Shown: positions 25,860 through 34,890 of the stretch, in pieces | Position numbering within the stretch: the first letter of the stretch is position 1 | Layout: the number at the start of each line of letters is the position of its first letter | Source: Undibacterium sp. | GTDB lineage: Bacteria; Pseudomonadota; Gammaproteobacteria; Burkholderiales; Burkholderiaceae_D | DNA length: 64,000 bases | Assembly: GCA_030645915.1 (NCBI GenBank) | Contig: JAUSNO010000017.1 | Coordinates: 248,001-312,000 of the forward strand | Direction of reading: 5' to 3' | Made by a program: the position numbers and the translations under genes | Notes under the pieces: generated by a model | Told to the model about the DNA's origin: nothing | Databases searched by the model: none | What the model saw: only the letters and a program-made list of their open reading frames with translations

Positions 25860-27632
25860 TTACTTGGCCATTTTCACTGCCGTACGCATGACAGGATAAA
25901 GCTGATAGCGTTCATCCCACGACGTATGGCGACGGGCAAAATACGCCAGCCGCGCTTCCGGGTTGTTGGCAAATTCCGGCTCACTCGCCAGTTTCATTTC
26001 AAATGCGATTTTCAACACCGGATCAGCGGCAAGTTGTTCACGCGCGACTTCTTCGGCGACATACGCCTCCATGTATTCTTTTCGTTCGAAAAAATTATTG
26101 AACCAGCCCCAGTTCACCAGCGCATCGGGAGCGCGAGGTTCAAACAGGGCGATCACCAGCCTGGCTTTGGCTTGGGCAATCGGCACATACAGCGCGCCTT
26201 GCGTTATTTGCCTTGGTTCCTGCAGCCACTCGCCGTCCAGCTTGATCATCTGATGACCTTCGGTCGATTGGGCGTTGAAATTCGCTTTGGTCGCGCGAAA
26301 AATCTCAACATTGACCAATCCCGGGGCCTTGTTGATGACATGAAAAATGATGCCGTGTTGGCGTAATTTTTCGCCCACTGCCAGCGCCTGTGCCGCCGGC
26401 ACGATGTAGCCCGACAATGGCGCGGTCACGCTGGTATCTGGCACCACTTCATCACGCAGCGGTACATGCCAGAGCTGCGGCGTGGTCTCGTCGTAATGCG
26501 TCATCAAGGCGCCAGAGATATCAGACATGGTGCGGGAGTAGGCATAGCCGCGAAAATCGATTTGCGTGGTTTTATCGCTCGCCTTGTAGGTGACGGCCAG
26601 CGGTTTTCCTGCCAGCTGTGCGGCGCGTGCATCGGCAGCAATCGCCATCTGACGCCAGGCGATGCCGTGCGCCGCAATTTGATCGAGGACAGAGATGACG
26701 GTATTGCGGGTGATGCGTACGCGCGTCGCATAATCCTTCCATGAATGGGTTTCTACCAGCATGCCGAAACGGTTACGCAAGGGGAAGTAGCCAGTCGAAA
26801 AACGCGGCGGTGGCACGCCATCGACAAAGCCAGACTGCGGGTTGTCTTCCTCTTTAAAAGACATATAAAAGGGCAGTGGCAGCGAACCTTGTTTTGCCAG
26901 ATCAGCGATCACGGCATCGCGCATTAGCTTGCCGGCTTTTTGCAGCCCATCGTCGCCGGTATGAGCCGGCTCTACCTGTATCGAAATATCATGTTCAAAC
27001 TTGGCACCGTCGGTCACGTGCAAATCGATAGTCGCCAGCGGATCCCACTCGTTGATTAGCCTGAGCATGGCCTGCATCTCTGGCGCATCTGCCTTGACGT
27101 AGTCGCGATTCAGGTTGAAATTTTGTGCCGTGGTGCGCCAGCCCATTTCTTCCGGGCCGCGTTGGTTAGGGCGGTTCCAGCGGCCGAAGCGTTCGTGGCC
27201 ATCGATATTAAAGACCGGCACAAATACCAGTACCTGCTTGTCGAGTGCGCCTTTGGCTGCGGTATTGTCCAGCGCCTCGCGCAAGGTCAGAAAGCCTGCG
27301 TCCTTGCCATCAATTTCGCCCGCGTGAATGCCGCCTTGCACCAGCAGCACCGGCAGTTTGCGTTGATGTGCCGTGCGCGCCGTCAATGCGCCGGTGCGCG
27401 AGGCGATGATCGCCAGCATCGGGCGGCCTTCCGGCGTGGTGCCAAAAGTCGTGCAGCGCACGGCCTTCGGGTAGTGCCGCTGAAAGCCTTTGCAGAGCTT
27501 GATGGCCTCCTCGTAACGGCCGGTTTTTTGAAAGCCGGATTGTTCTGCGATGGTCGTCAACGCCGTTGCGGCATGGCTGGAAGAGCTGATCGCAGCGGCA
27601 ATCAGGGCGGTCAACATTAAACAATATTTCAT
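25860..27632 (-). CDS. M14-family zinc carboxypeptidase, exported
   Basis: This 590-aa protein with the start at MKYCLMLTALIAAAISSSSHA has a Sec signal peptide. The zinc ligands are H103 and E106 in QGGIHAGEIDGK and the third His in ATIDLHVTDGAKF. The MLVETHSWKD block carries the candidate catalytic glutamate. The remainder (residues about 350-590) is a less conserved extension. M14 enzymes cleave C-terminal residues from peptides or peptidoglycan peptides; the substrate here is unknown. The 19 residues before the chosen ATG are not conserved-looking. It follows the mtaD-like gene by 68 bp on the same strand. Confidence 0.87.
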   Translation of the reverse strand: MKYCLMLTALIAAAISSSSHAATALTTIAEQSGFQKTGRYEEAIKLCKGFQRHYPKAVRCTTFGTTPEGRPMLAIIASRTGALTARTAHQRKLPVLLVQGGIHAGEIDGKDAGFLTLREALDNTAAKGALDKQVLVFVPVFNIDGHERFGRWNRPNQRGPEEMGWRTTAQNFNLNRDYVKADAPEMQAMLRLINEWDPLATIDLHVTDGAKFEHDISIQVEPAHTGDDGLQKAGKLMRDAVIADLAKQGSLPLPFYMSFKEEDNPQSGFVDGVPPPRFSTGYFPLRNRFGMLVETHSWKDYATRVRITRNTVISVLDQIAAHGIAWRQMAIAADARAAQLAGKPLAVTYKASDKTTQIDFRGYAYSRTMSDISGALMTHYDETTPQLWHVPLRDEVVPDTSVTAPLSGYIVPAAQALAVGEKLRQHGIIFHVINKAPGLVNVEIFRATKANFNAQSTEGHQMIKLDGEWLQEPRQITQGALYVPIAQAKARLVIALFEPRAPDALVNWGWFNNFFERKEYMEAYVAEEVAREQLAADPVLKIAFEMKLASEPEFANNPEARLAYFARRHTSWDERYQLYPVMRTAVKMAK

Positions 27633-27700
27633 CAGGCGTCTTTCGTCGGATGTGGGGCAAATTTTGTGCGGGTAGCACGGGAATGACACTTCAATTCATC

Positions 27701-29020
27701 TTAATTCGATTGAGTTGCAATACGCGCTTGCCACCAGCGCGCCTTGTCTTCCAGCGCATGGATCTGCATGGTCGTCAGCTCGCGGTTTTTCATCAGGCAG
27801 CGGCCATCGACCCAGACGTGGCTGACTTGCTCGCGCCCGGCGGCGTAAATGATTTGCGAAATCGGGTCATACACTGGCTGGGTTTCCAGCGCGGACAAAT
27901 CGATGGCGATGATGTCGGCCTGTTTGCCCGCTACCAGGCTGCCTATCCTGTCGCCCATGCCCAGCGCGCGGGCGCCGGACAGCGTGGCCATCTCCAATGC
28001 CGCTGCGGCATTCAAGGCGGTGGGGTTGCCCGATTCTGCCTTCGACAACAAGGCTGCCATGCGCACATCGCCCAGCAGATCGAGCTTGTTATTGCTGGCG
28101 CTGCCATCGGTGCCGATGCCGACGTTGATGCCAGCGTTTTGCATGTCGTGGATGCGTGCAAAACCGGAGGCAAGCTTCAAATTGCTGGCAGGGTTGTGCG
28201 CGATATGCACGCCGGTTTTTTGCAGCAAGACGATCTCCTCGTCGCTGGCATGCACCACGTGGGCGGCGATCAGTTTGGATGACAGCAAGCCCAGATTGTG
28301 CAAGCGCTGCAGCGGGCGTACGCCGTGCAGTTTGACGCTCTCTGCCACTTCGTCCAGGGTTTCGTGGATATGGCAATGCAAGCCGAGTTGGTGCTGATCA
28401 GACAGGGCGACGATCTTCTTGAAAGTGGCATCGGCTACCGTGTAAGGCGCATGGGGCGCCAGCCTGAAATCGACGCCGTTTTGGCCGGCAAAAGCCTGGT
28501 AGGCCTCGATCGCTTTTTGCAGGTAGTCGTCGGCGTCATTGGCGTAGCCGGTAGGGAATTCCAGGATGCTGCAACCGACCACGGTGCGCATGCCGGAATG
28601 CACGCTGGCCCGCGCCACCGCCTGATGATAGAAGTACATATCGTTGACGGTGGTGGTGCCGCCACGGATCATTTCGGCCATCGCCTGCACGCTGCCGTCA
28701 AAGACAAACTCATCCGACACATGCTGTTTTTCTGCCGGCCAGATATGGTGGTTGAGCCAATCCATCAAGGATAAATCATCGGCCAGGCCGCGCAGCAGGC
28801 ACATTGCCGAATGCGCATGCAGGTTGATGAAACCGGGCAGCAACGCATGCTTGTCCAGCACGATATGTTCGGCATCGGCGTGCTGCTGGTAGGCCTGCGC
28901 GCTGGGCATCAAGGCGCTGATCTTGTCGTCTGTCATGACCAGCGCGTGCTGCGTCAGAACGGTGGCGTGCGGCTCGACCGGGATCAGCCATTGCGGGTGA
29001 AGACAGGTAATTTTTTTCAT
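27701..29020 (-). CDS. mtaD: Amidohydrolase, MtaD/TRZ-ATZ-like deaminase
   Basis: This 439-aa metal-dependent hydrolase has metal ligands H68 and H70 in LPGFINLHAHSAMCLLRGLADD, LGLHCHIHET, KLIAAHVVHASDEEI and GIGTDGSASNNKLDLLGDVRMA. The motif set fits 5-methylthioadenosine/S-adenosylhomocysteine deaminase, part of purine and methionine salvage. The C-terminal ADIIAIDLSALETQPVYDPISQIIY is also typical. Related guanine or chlorohydrolase specificities cannot be excluded from sequence alone. It is followed by the M14 peptidase gene on the same strand. Confidence 0.85.
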   Translation of the reverse strand: MKKITCLHPQWLIPVEPHATVLTQHALVMTDDKISALMPSAQAYQQHADAEHIVLDKHALLPGFINLHAHSAMCLLRGLADDLSLMDWLNHHIWPAEKQHVSDEFVFDGSVQAMAEMIRGGTTTVNDMYFYHQAVARASVHSGMRTVVGCSILEFPTGYANDADDYLQKAIEAYQAFAGQNGVDFRLAPHAPYTVADATFKKIVALSDQHQLGLHCHIHETLDEVAESVKLHGVRPLQRLHNLGLLSSKLIAAHVVHASDEEIVLLQKTGVHIAHNPASNLKLASGFARIHDMQNAGINVGIGTDGSASNNKLDLLGDVRMAALLSKAESGNPTALNAAAALEMATLSGARALGMGDRIGSLVAGKQADIIAIDLSALETQPVYDPISQIIYAAGREQVSHVWVDGRCLMKNRELTTMQIHALEDKARWWQARIATQSN

Positions 29021-29126
29021 GGTGTGGATGAGAGAAGTCTATGGGGTGGAGAGATCGTTAGCCTGCTATTTTACTGTGAAATTTAGCCTAAGCAATGAGC
29101 GGCGCATAAAATCCAGAATCGCATAG

Positions 29127-29198
29127 GCCCAGCACGCCCTATCCATGCGGGTTGGCGAGCATAGTGGCTGAAAAGGCGCATGGATAGGGCGTGCTGGC
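29127..29198 (-). repeat. 71-bp palindrome family, copy B
   Basis: Arms AGCACGCCCTATCCATGCG (29131-29149) and its exact reverse complement (29177-29195) form a perfect 19-bp stem around a 27-base middle, extended outward by GGCC-like ends. The middle is in reverse orientation to copies C, D, E and G. One stem position differs from the consensus on both arms (A to C with T to G), so pairing is kept. It lies in the 321-bp divergent gap between the mtaD-like and HPP genes, where I see no other gene. Confidence 0.88.
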
Positions 29199-29341
29199 CG
29201 TGCCAGTTTTAAGATTTTATGTGTTGAGTCGCACTCGTTGAAACGCTTGGCATCGCGTCGGCACCCGCAGCAAGCATAAAAATACTTAATCGCCAGAGTC
29301 AATGCTATGCTCTCCGCCTGATCATCCGAGCTGCCAGATTC

Positions 29342-30541
29342 ATGCGCCAAAAAATACAAACTTCATTGTCGACTGCCACTTATTGGTTAAGCGGTTTTGT
29401 CCCCGGAAAAGTAGCGGTGAGCCGGCTGGAACGTCTACGCGCCTGTTGCGGCGCCTTGAGCGGGATACTCGTCACGGCCCTGGTCAGTCACGCCTTGCTC
29501 GGCAATGCGCAAGCCCTGCCATTTTTGATTGCGCCGATGGGTGCATCGGCGGTGTTACTGTTCGCTCTGCCATCGAGCCCTCTGGCGCAACCCTGGTCTA
29601 TCTTGGGTGGCAATATGGTATCGGCCGCGGTGGGGGTTGCCTGCGCTTTGTGGATCAACGATCCAAACATTGCCGCAGCCGTTGCCGTGGCCGGCGCGAT
29701 TGCGGCGATGTTTGCCCTGCGTTGCCTGCATCCGCCAGGTGGTGCCATCGCCTTATCTGCTGTATTGGGCGGCGCGGCCATTCATGCGCAAGGTTTTTAT
29801 TATGTGTTGTCGCCAGTGGGACTCAATTCTCTGCTGTTGCTGCTGATCGCGGTCGTGTTTAACAACCTGACTCGCCATCGCTATCCGCACAAACAGCAAT
29901 CGGATCAAAAGAGCATACACAAGACCGGCGACATCACGCCCACGGCGCGGCTGGGTTTTACTTCAGATGATCTTGATGCCGTCATCAAAAAATATAATCA
30001 GGTGCTTGACATCAGCCGCGACGATCTCGAATTTCTGTTCAAGCAAACCGAAATGCAGTCATATCAGCGGCGCTTCGATCGCATTACCTGCGGCGATATC
30101 ATGTCGCGCGATATCATCAGCGTCGAATTCGGCACCCTGCTGGAAGACGCCTGGCTGCTCTTGCGCAAGCATAAAATTAAGGCCTTGCCGGTAGTGGACA
30201 GAGCACGGCGGGTGATCGGCATTCTCACCGTGGTCGATTTCATGAAGCACGCCAATCTCGATGTCCATGAAGGTTTCGAGATCAAGCTACGCCAGTTCAT
30301 CAAACGCACCACCGAGCTGCATTCCCAAAAGCCGGAAGTCGTTGGCCAGATCATGACCACCAATGTGCATACCGCCGATGAAGACAAGCACATCGTCGAA
30401 CTGGTACCGCTCTTGTCCGACGCCGGCATGCACCATATTCCCATCATCGATAAAGAAAGACGGCTGGCAGGAATAGTCACGCAATCGGACCTGGTAGCGG
30501 CGCTGTATCGCGGGCGTCTGGTTGAGCCGCAGGTGGGGTGA
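29342..30541 (+). CDS. HPP-family membrane protein with CBS-domain pair
   Basis: This 399-aa protein has an N-terminal HPP domain (residues about 15-180), with four to five membrane helices, MGASAVLLFALPSSPLAQPWSI and the name-giving HPP in RCLHPPGGAIALSAVLGG. Two C-terminal CBS domains (about 250-390) contain VEFGTLLEDAWLLLRKHKIKALPVVD and MTTNVHTADEDKHIVELVPLLSDAGMHHIPIID, which usually bind adenosine nucleotides. HPP proteins are linked to nitrite/ion transport in some organisms, so a nucleotide-gated transporter is a reasonable inference. The substrate is not determined. Confidence 0.88.
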   Translation: MRQKIQTSLSTATYWLSGFVPGKVAVSRLERLRACCGALSGILVTALVSHALLGNAQALPFLIAPMGASAVLLFALPSSPLAQPWSILGGNMVSAAVGVACALWINDPNIAAAVAVAGAIAAMFALRCLHPPGGAIALSAVLGGAAIHAQGFYYVLSPVGLNSLLLLLIAVVFNNLTRHRYPHKQQSDQKSIHKTGDITPTARLGFTSDDLDAVIKKYNQVLDISRDDLEFLFKQTEMQSYQRRFDRITCGDIMSRDIISVEFGTLLEDAWLLLRKHKIKALPVVDRARRVIGILTVVDFMKHANLDVHEGFEIKLRQFIKRTTELHSQKPEVVGQIMTTNVHTADEDKHIVELVPLLSDAGMHHIPIIDKERRLAGIVTQSDLVAALYRGRLVEPQVG

Positions 30542-30807
30542 TTTTTAGGTTTGTTTGTTGCCTGAAATTTTCAGCAGGTGACGAAAGTGAGCGTCGAGAT
30601 ATTTTTTAAATTTGTTCAGTTGGTTGGTAGAATGAAAAGAGGCAGTGGTGCTGCTTTTTGCTGAAATTAATATTGGATAAGAAATGTTGGTCGAACAGGA
30701 GAACAAAGCTGTGAGCCATTTTAAAGAAATTTTCGTTGCCATGTTATGCAGACAGATGGCGATGTTATGCGGCAAAACTGTCTTCCTAAAACAAATTTAA
30801 AGCTCAT

Positions 30808-31206
30808 ATGACTCTCATCACAATTTTGATTTATTTAGTCATTGTCGCCCTCGGCGTCGCTCTACTCTGGGTATCCTACCAGGTGGGTTTTGGTGGGCGG
30901 TTATCGCTTATTCGTGGCAGCGACAATAAGCCATTAGTTCAAGCAGAGTTAATCGCAAAAAGTTTCGTCGTTATGACGATCTGCTTGGGCGCGTCAGTAT
31001 TTATTTTTGCTATAGCAATTCCACTATTCGGAATTCAATTCGAAATTTGGCGCGGTTATCTTGCGGCTGTAACAATTCCGGCGATCATCTGGCGGCAAGT
31101 ACTATTGATGCGACATACAAAATTATTAGCTTTAACACGGCAGTCGAATGGGACGCAGACAAGTCTGCCACCTCACCTTGACGTTAAAAATATCAACCAT
31201 GAATGA
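30808..31206 (+). CDS. Hypothetical membrane protein
   Basis: This 132-aa protein has an N-terminal helix (ITILIYLVIVALGVALLWVSY) and two further hydrophobic stretches (FVVMTICLGASVFIFAIAIPLFG and LAAVTIPAIIW), ending in a polar tail. No family recognised. It precedes the DUF349 gene by about 290 bp, a gap that contains palindrome copy C. The gap before it (30542-30807) contains only weak minus-strand frames. Confidence 0.6.
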   Translation: MTLITILIYLVIVALGVALLWVSYQVGFGGRLSLIRGSDNKPLVQAELIAKSFVVMTICLGASVFIFAIAIPLFGIQFEIWRGYLAAVTIPAIIWRQVLLMRHTKLLALTRQSNGTQTSLPPHLDVKNINHE

Positions 31207-31298
31207 TAGGTTGAATCCTCAGCCTTTTAAAGTCATTCAAGACAAAAGTGTCACATCGCATATTTGAAGCCGATGCACAAAATACTCACTAGGCACAA

Positions 31299-31372
31299 GC
31301 CCACCGCGCATTATCCATGCGCTTCTCCAGCCACTATGCCTGCAAACCCGCATGGATATTGCGCTCCAGGCC
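31299..31372 (+). repeat. 71-bp palindrome family, copy C
   Basis: The element begins GCCCACCGCGCATTATCC and ends with CCCGCATGGATATTGCGC plus TCCAGGCC. The two TATCCATGC/GCATGGATA cores pair, and the outer arms are partly mismatched. It lies in the 293-bp gap before the DUF349 gene. No other feature is evident in that gap. Confidence 0.78.
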
Positions 31373-31499
31373 TGCCTTGATTTGAATTTTGGTGATCTTA
31401 GCCTGTTGTATCAGCTGCCGTTGCGGTTTTTCCTGCTGCCTTACCGCGCAAGTCTTGCTATGATGCTTGCTTTCTCTTTTCCTACTCTTATCCACCGCC

Positions 31500-34043
31500 A
31501 TGCTAGATTTTCTCTCGAAGTTTGTGTTCCGTCGCCCAACCGCTGGCAAACCGCCCACTCCTAGCGCGAGTGAGATCGCCGCAGTGCAGATTGCCGAGAG
31601 TAAAAAGAGCCAGATCGAGAGCGAGAGGGCGGCGACCCTGGCCAGGATCGATGTCTTAAATAATAATGATGAGCCGGCGGCGATCGCGCTCTTGCTGAGT
31701 TGCGATTTTGCCGACGGTAGGCTCAAGGCGGCGCAGCATGTACATAGCCAGGCCGGGCTGGAGCAGGTGCGCGCTGCGATGCTCAAGCTCGATAAGCGCG
31801 TCGTCAAGCTGATGCAGACGCGGCTTGATCTCATTGCTCAAACAAACCAGCAAGAACAATTGGCCAGGCTTTGTATCGACGAGGCGACCCAACTGGCGCA
31901 GCAAGCGCACCTGATGCCGAATCAGGTAGTCGATCTGGATAAGCGACGCGCTGCGATCACGGCTTTCCCGGCAAATTTAACCGCGCAATTCGATACCCTT
32001 CGTCAGCAGATCGCTGAAAAAATGCTAGCGCAGACAGCCTTACAGCGCCGCGTGCTGGATGTCTTGCAGCAGCTGAATCAATTTGCGACGGCGGAAGAAG
32101 TCGAGGCAACGCTAGAGAAGCAGCAAGCGCAATTGCAGCAATGGCAGCAAGAGTTGGATCACTGCCAGAATCAGCCAGAAGCGAGCTCCTTGCCTAAGAG
32201 TTTGCTGAGCGATTGCACGACAAAATTGCAGGCGCAACACCAGCGTTTGCAGGGGCTGGCGCAAGAGAAGAAAAAAACAGAGCGCCGTGTAGAGCTCAAA
32301 CTTGACACCGTCGCGCCAGAAGCAACGGTAGAAGTCAGTGCGACAGATGAAGCTATCCCTGCCACTGCTTTGTCCGGCGAACCCGATGCAGCACCTGATG
32401 TAGCAAGTGCGCCGTCTAGAGACAAAACACGCGTCCAAAAATCCGTGCCAAGCTTAAGCGTGAGCCAGATCATTGCCGCGATTGATGGCATGGCGGAAGC
32501 GCTGGAGCAAGGCAGTATCCAGAACGCCAGAAAATTCGACAAGGATTTGCGTGGTGTGGATGCCAAAACGGCGGGCCTGAGTGCCGAGCAAAAAGATCGC
32601 CTGTTCCAGGCGCGCAGCGAATTAGGTTATCTGCAAGGATGGGCGAAGTGGGGCGGCGATGTCTCCAGAGATGAGCTCATCAGTGCGGTAGTTGAGTTGC
32701 CGACGCTGGCCCTCGCACCGAATGAATTAGCCAAGAAAGTGGCGGCGATGCGCGAACGCTGGCGCGCGATGGAGGCCAGCAGCGGTGCCGCCAGCAAGGA
32801 TTTGTGGGAACGTTTTGATGCCGCCTGCAAAACCGCGTATGCACCCGCAGCGGTGTTTTTTCTGGAGCAGGACGAGCTGAGAAAAGCCAACTTGCTCATC
32901 GCAGAGGCCGCACTGACCGAACTGCGCAGCAATGCAGAAAACTTATTACAAGCCACGCCAGACTGGAAGGCGATTTCAAATTTCTGCATGCAGGCGCAAC
33001 AGAACTGGAAAAAACTCGGGCACGTCGATCGCAAGCATAAAAACCGTTTGGATGCCGAGTTTGAGGCCAGCTTGCAACTGCTGCGCCAACCATTGGAGCA
33101 ACGCCGCAAAGAAGAAATCATTTCACGCGAAGCCCTGATCGCCGAGGTGGCAGCGCTCGATCCGCAGCAACGCTCCGCCACCGATCAGTTGAAGGTAATG
33201 CAGGAGCGTTGGCAGGCGCAGGCATCCAGCGTGCCTTTGCGTCGCAAGGACGAGCAGGCGCTGTGGGAGCAATTCCGCGCCGCTTGCGATAACTTGTTTG
33301 CCCAACGCAAGCAAGCGTCAGGCGAGGCTGACGCCCAACGCAAAGAGAATCTGGCTGTCAAGACTGCGTTTTGTATCGTGCTTGAAGAGGCGATTGCGGC
33401 TTCCGATGCCAATCTGCCGCGGTTATTGCAGCAGACCGCAAATAACTGGAAAAATGTGGGGGCAGTACCACGCGCAGAAGAGCCTGCCATCGAACAGCGT
33501 TATCAAGCTGCGGTTCTGGCAGTAAAGCAGCACGGACAACAATTATTGAATCAGCGCAGTGAGCTGAGTAAAGCCAGTTACCTGAAAAAATTGTCCGCCT
33601 GCCAGACTCTGGAGTCGATGCTGATGCAAGACCTGAAGGACGAAGAACGCGCGCAGAAAATGGCGCAGCTAAAGGCAGATTGGGCGCAATCGGGCGATCT
33701 GACGCCTAAGCTGAATAACGCCATGCAGTTGCGTTTTGAATCGGTACTCGCCGCATTGGAAGGCGACGATCAGGGCTATCGCACATTGCTGCAAAATAAC
33801 AGCGCTGAATTTGACACTGCACTGTTGCATCTGGAAATTTTATCTGGCATCGATAGCCCGGCAGAATTGTCGCGCGAGCGACTGCAGATGCAGGTCGAAG
33901 TATTGCAGACCTCACTTAAGCGTGGGACCGACGCCTTTGCACATAACGAAGCCTTGCATCGCTTATTGACCATGCCTGTGGTGCTTGATCCTGCGAAACA
34001 GTACAGGCTGGAAAAAGTGCTTTCCGCGAGCGACGCCATCTGA
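31500..34043 (+). CDS. Large DUF349 repeat protein
   Basis: With the ATG at 31500 (MLDFLSKFVFRRPTAG) this is an 847-aa, Ala/Gln/Leu-rich, mostly alpha-helical protein. Several DUF349 repeats are visible, each with a W-x-x-L/W...F-x-x-A-C pattern, for example ERWRAMEASSGAASKDLWERFDAACKTAY, NWKKLGHVDRKHKNRLDAEFEASL and RWQAQASSVPLRRKDEQALWEQFRAACDNLF. Long coiled-coil stretches occupy the N-terminal third. No signal peptide. DUF349 proteins are widespread in Betaproteobacteria, and their function is not well established. The 11 codons of the longer frame are hydrophobic and unlikely to be translated. Confidence 0.85.
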   Translation: MLDFLSKFVFRRPTAGKPPTPSASEIAAVQIAESKKSQIESERAATLARIDVLNNNDEPAAIALLLSCDFADGRLKAAQHVHSQAGLEQVRAAMLKLDKRVVKLMQTRLDLIAQTNQQEQLARLCIDEATQLAQQAHLMPNQVVDLDKRRAAITAFPANLTAQFDTLRQQIAEKMLAQTALQRRVLDVLQQLNQFATAEEVEATLEKQQAQLQQWQQELDHCQNQPEASSLPKSLLSDCTTKLQAQHQRLQGLAQEKKKTERRVELKLDTVAPEATVEVSATDEAIPATALSGEPDAAPDVASAPSRDKTRVQKSVPSLSVSQIIAAIDGMAEALEQGSIQNARKFDKDLRGVDAKTAGLSAEQKDRLFQARSELGYLQGWAKWGGDVSRDELISAVVELPTLALAPNELAKKVAAMRERWRAMEASSGAASKDLWERFDAACKTAYAPAAVFFLEQDELRKANLLIAEAALTELRSNAENLLQATPDWKAISNFCMQAQQNWKKLGHVDRKHKNRLDAEFEASLQLLRQPLEQRRKEEIISREALIAEVAALDPQQRSATDQLKVMQERWQAQASSVPLRRKDEQALWEQFRAACDNLFAQRKQASGEADAQRKENLAVKTAFCIVLEEAIAASDANLPRLLQQTANNWKNVGAVPRAEEPAIEQRYQAAVLAVKQHGQQLLNQRSELSKASYLKKLSACQTLESMLMQDLKDEERAQKMAQLKADWAQSGDLTPKLNNAMQLRFESVLAALEGDDQGYRTLLQNNSAEFDTALLHLEILSGIDSPAELSRERLQMQVEVLQTSLKRGTDAFAHNEALHRLLTMPVVLDPAKQYRLEKVLSASDAI

Positions 34044-34070
34044 TCGCTTCTGGACGCGTTGACTTAGATA

Positions 34071-34170
34071 GGACTTACGCAAAATTGTCCCAGCTAGGAG
34101 TGCCGACGCAGGCAGTACACCTGTACGACAAGGCGGTACAACAACGCTGGGGCGGTTTTGCGTAAGTCCA
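34071..34170. mobile_element. MITE-like element (100 bp) with terminal inverted repeats
   Basis: Terminal inverted repeats begin GGACTTACGCAAAA and extend about 24 bp with three mismatches (left ...TTGTCCCAGC; right arm complement ...CCGCCCCAGC). The element is flanked on both sides by TTAGATA (34064-34070 and 34171-34177), a 7-bp direct repeat that looks like a target-site duplication. It encodes nothing. It lies between the DUF349 gene and the FAH gene, ending 16 bp before the FAH start, so the insertion may have replaced the original upstream region of that gene. Confidence 0.85.
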
Positions 34171-34186
34171 TTAGATAAGGAAAATG

Positions 34187-34879
34187 ATGAGTTACCTATT
34201 TGATCCAAGCATACCTGCAGTACCGGTGATGCATTCCGATACGCTGTTTCCCGTGCATAGAATTTATTGCGTCGGCCGCAATTATGTAGAACATGCCAAA
34301 GAGATGGGCTGGACCGGTCGTGAAGCGCCATTCTTTTTCATGAAGCCGGCCGATGCCATCCTCCCCGTAGCGGATGGAAGCGTAGGCGAAATGCCTTACC
34401 CGACGATGACGAGCAATCTGCATCACGAGGTTGAGCTGGTGGTGGCTATCGGTAAAGGTGGATCGAATATTGCGGTGGCTTCGGCACCTGAGCATGTGTG
34501 GGGTTACGCCATCGGTCTGGATATGACACGGCGAGATTTGCAAGCTGAAGCCAAAGATCAGGGTCGCCCATGGTGTACCGCCAAAGGGTTCGATCATTCT
34601 GCGCCGATCTCGCCGCTGCATCCGATTGCGCAAACGCAGTGGATGGAGCAGGGCGGTATTCGCCTGGTAGTCAATGGACAGGAACGGCAGAACAGCGACA
34701 TCAATCAATTGACCTGGAATGTGGCAGAAATCATCGCCTTCCTGTCCACTTTATATACTTTGCAAGCGGGCGACTTAATCTTTACGGGCACGCCCGCAGG
34801 TGTCGGCGCCGTCAAACAGGGTGATGTGATGGAAGCGTCTATCGCCGGTTTAGGCAAGTTGACGGTCAGCGTTATTTAA
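34187..34879 (+). CDS. Fumarylacetoacetate hydrolase family protein (fumarylpyruvate hydrolase-like)
   Basis: This 230-aa FAH-fold hydrolase has the metal-binding and catalytic blocks YCVGRNYVEHAKEMGW, PFFFMKPADAI, NLHHEVELVVAIGKGG, GLDMTRRDLQAEAKDQGRPW, AKGFDHSAPI, and LIFTGTPAGVGAVKQGD. The small size and adjacency to a zeta-class GST isomerase fit fumarylpyruvate hydrolase (NagK type) of the gentisate route, or a related acylpyruvase. The start follows an AAGGA site, and two consecutive ATGs are available. No dioxygenase gene lies nearby. Confidence 0.85.
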   Translation: MSYLFDPSIPAVPVMHSDTLFPVHRIYCVGRNYVEHAKEMGWTGREAPFFFMKPADAILPVADGSVGEMPYPTMTSNLHHEVELVVAIGKGGSNIAVASAPEHVWGYAIGLDMTRRDLQAEAKDQGRPWCTAKGFDHSAPISPLHPIAQTQWMEQGGIRLVVNGQERQNSDINQLTWNVAEIIAFLSTLYTLQAGDLIFTGTPAGVGAVKQGDVMEASIAGLGKLTVSVI

Positions 34880-34890
34880 AGGTGGCGGAC

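Noticed and set aside
30545-30775. 76-codon minus-strand reading frame in the gap after the HPP-CBS gene
   Set aside because: No ribosome-binding site, low-complexity Ser/Lys composition and no similarity pattern.
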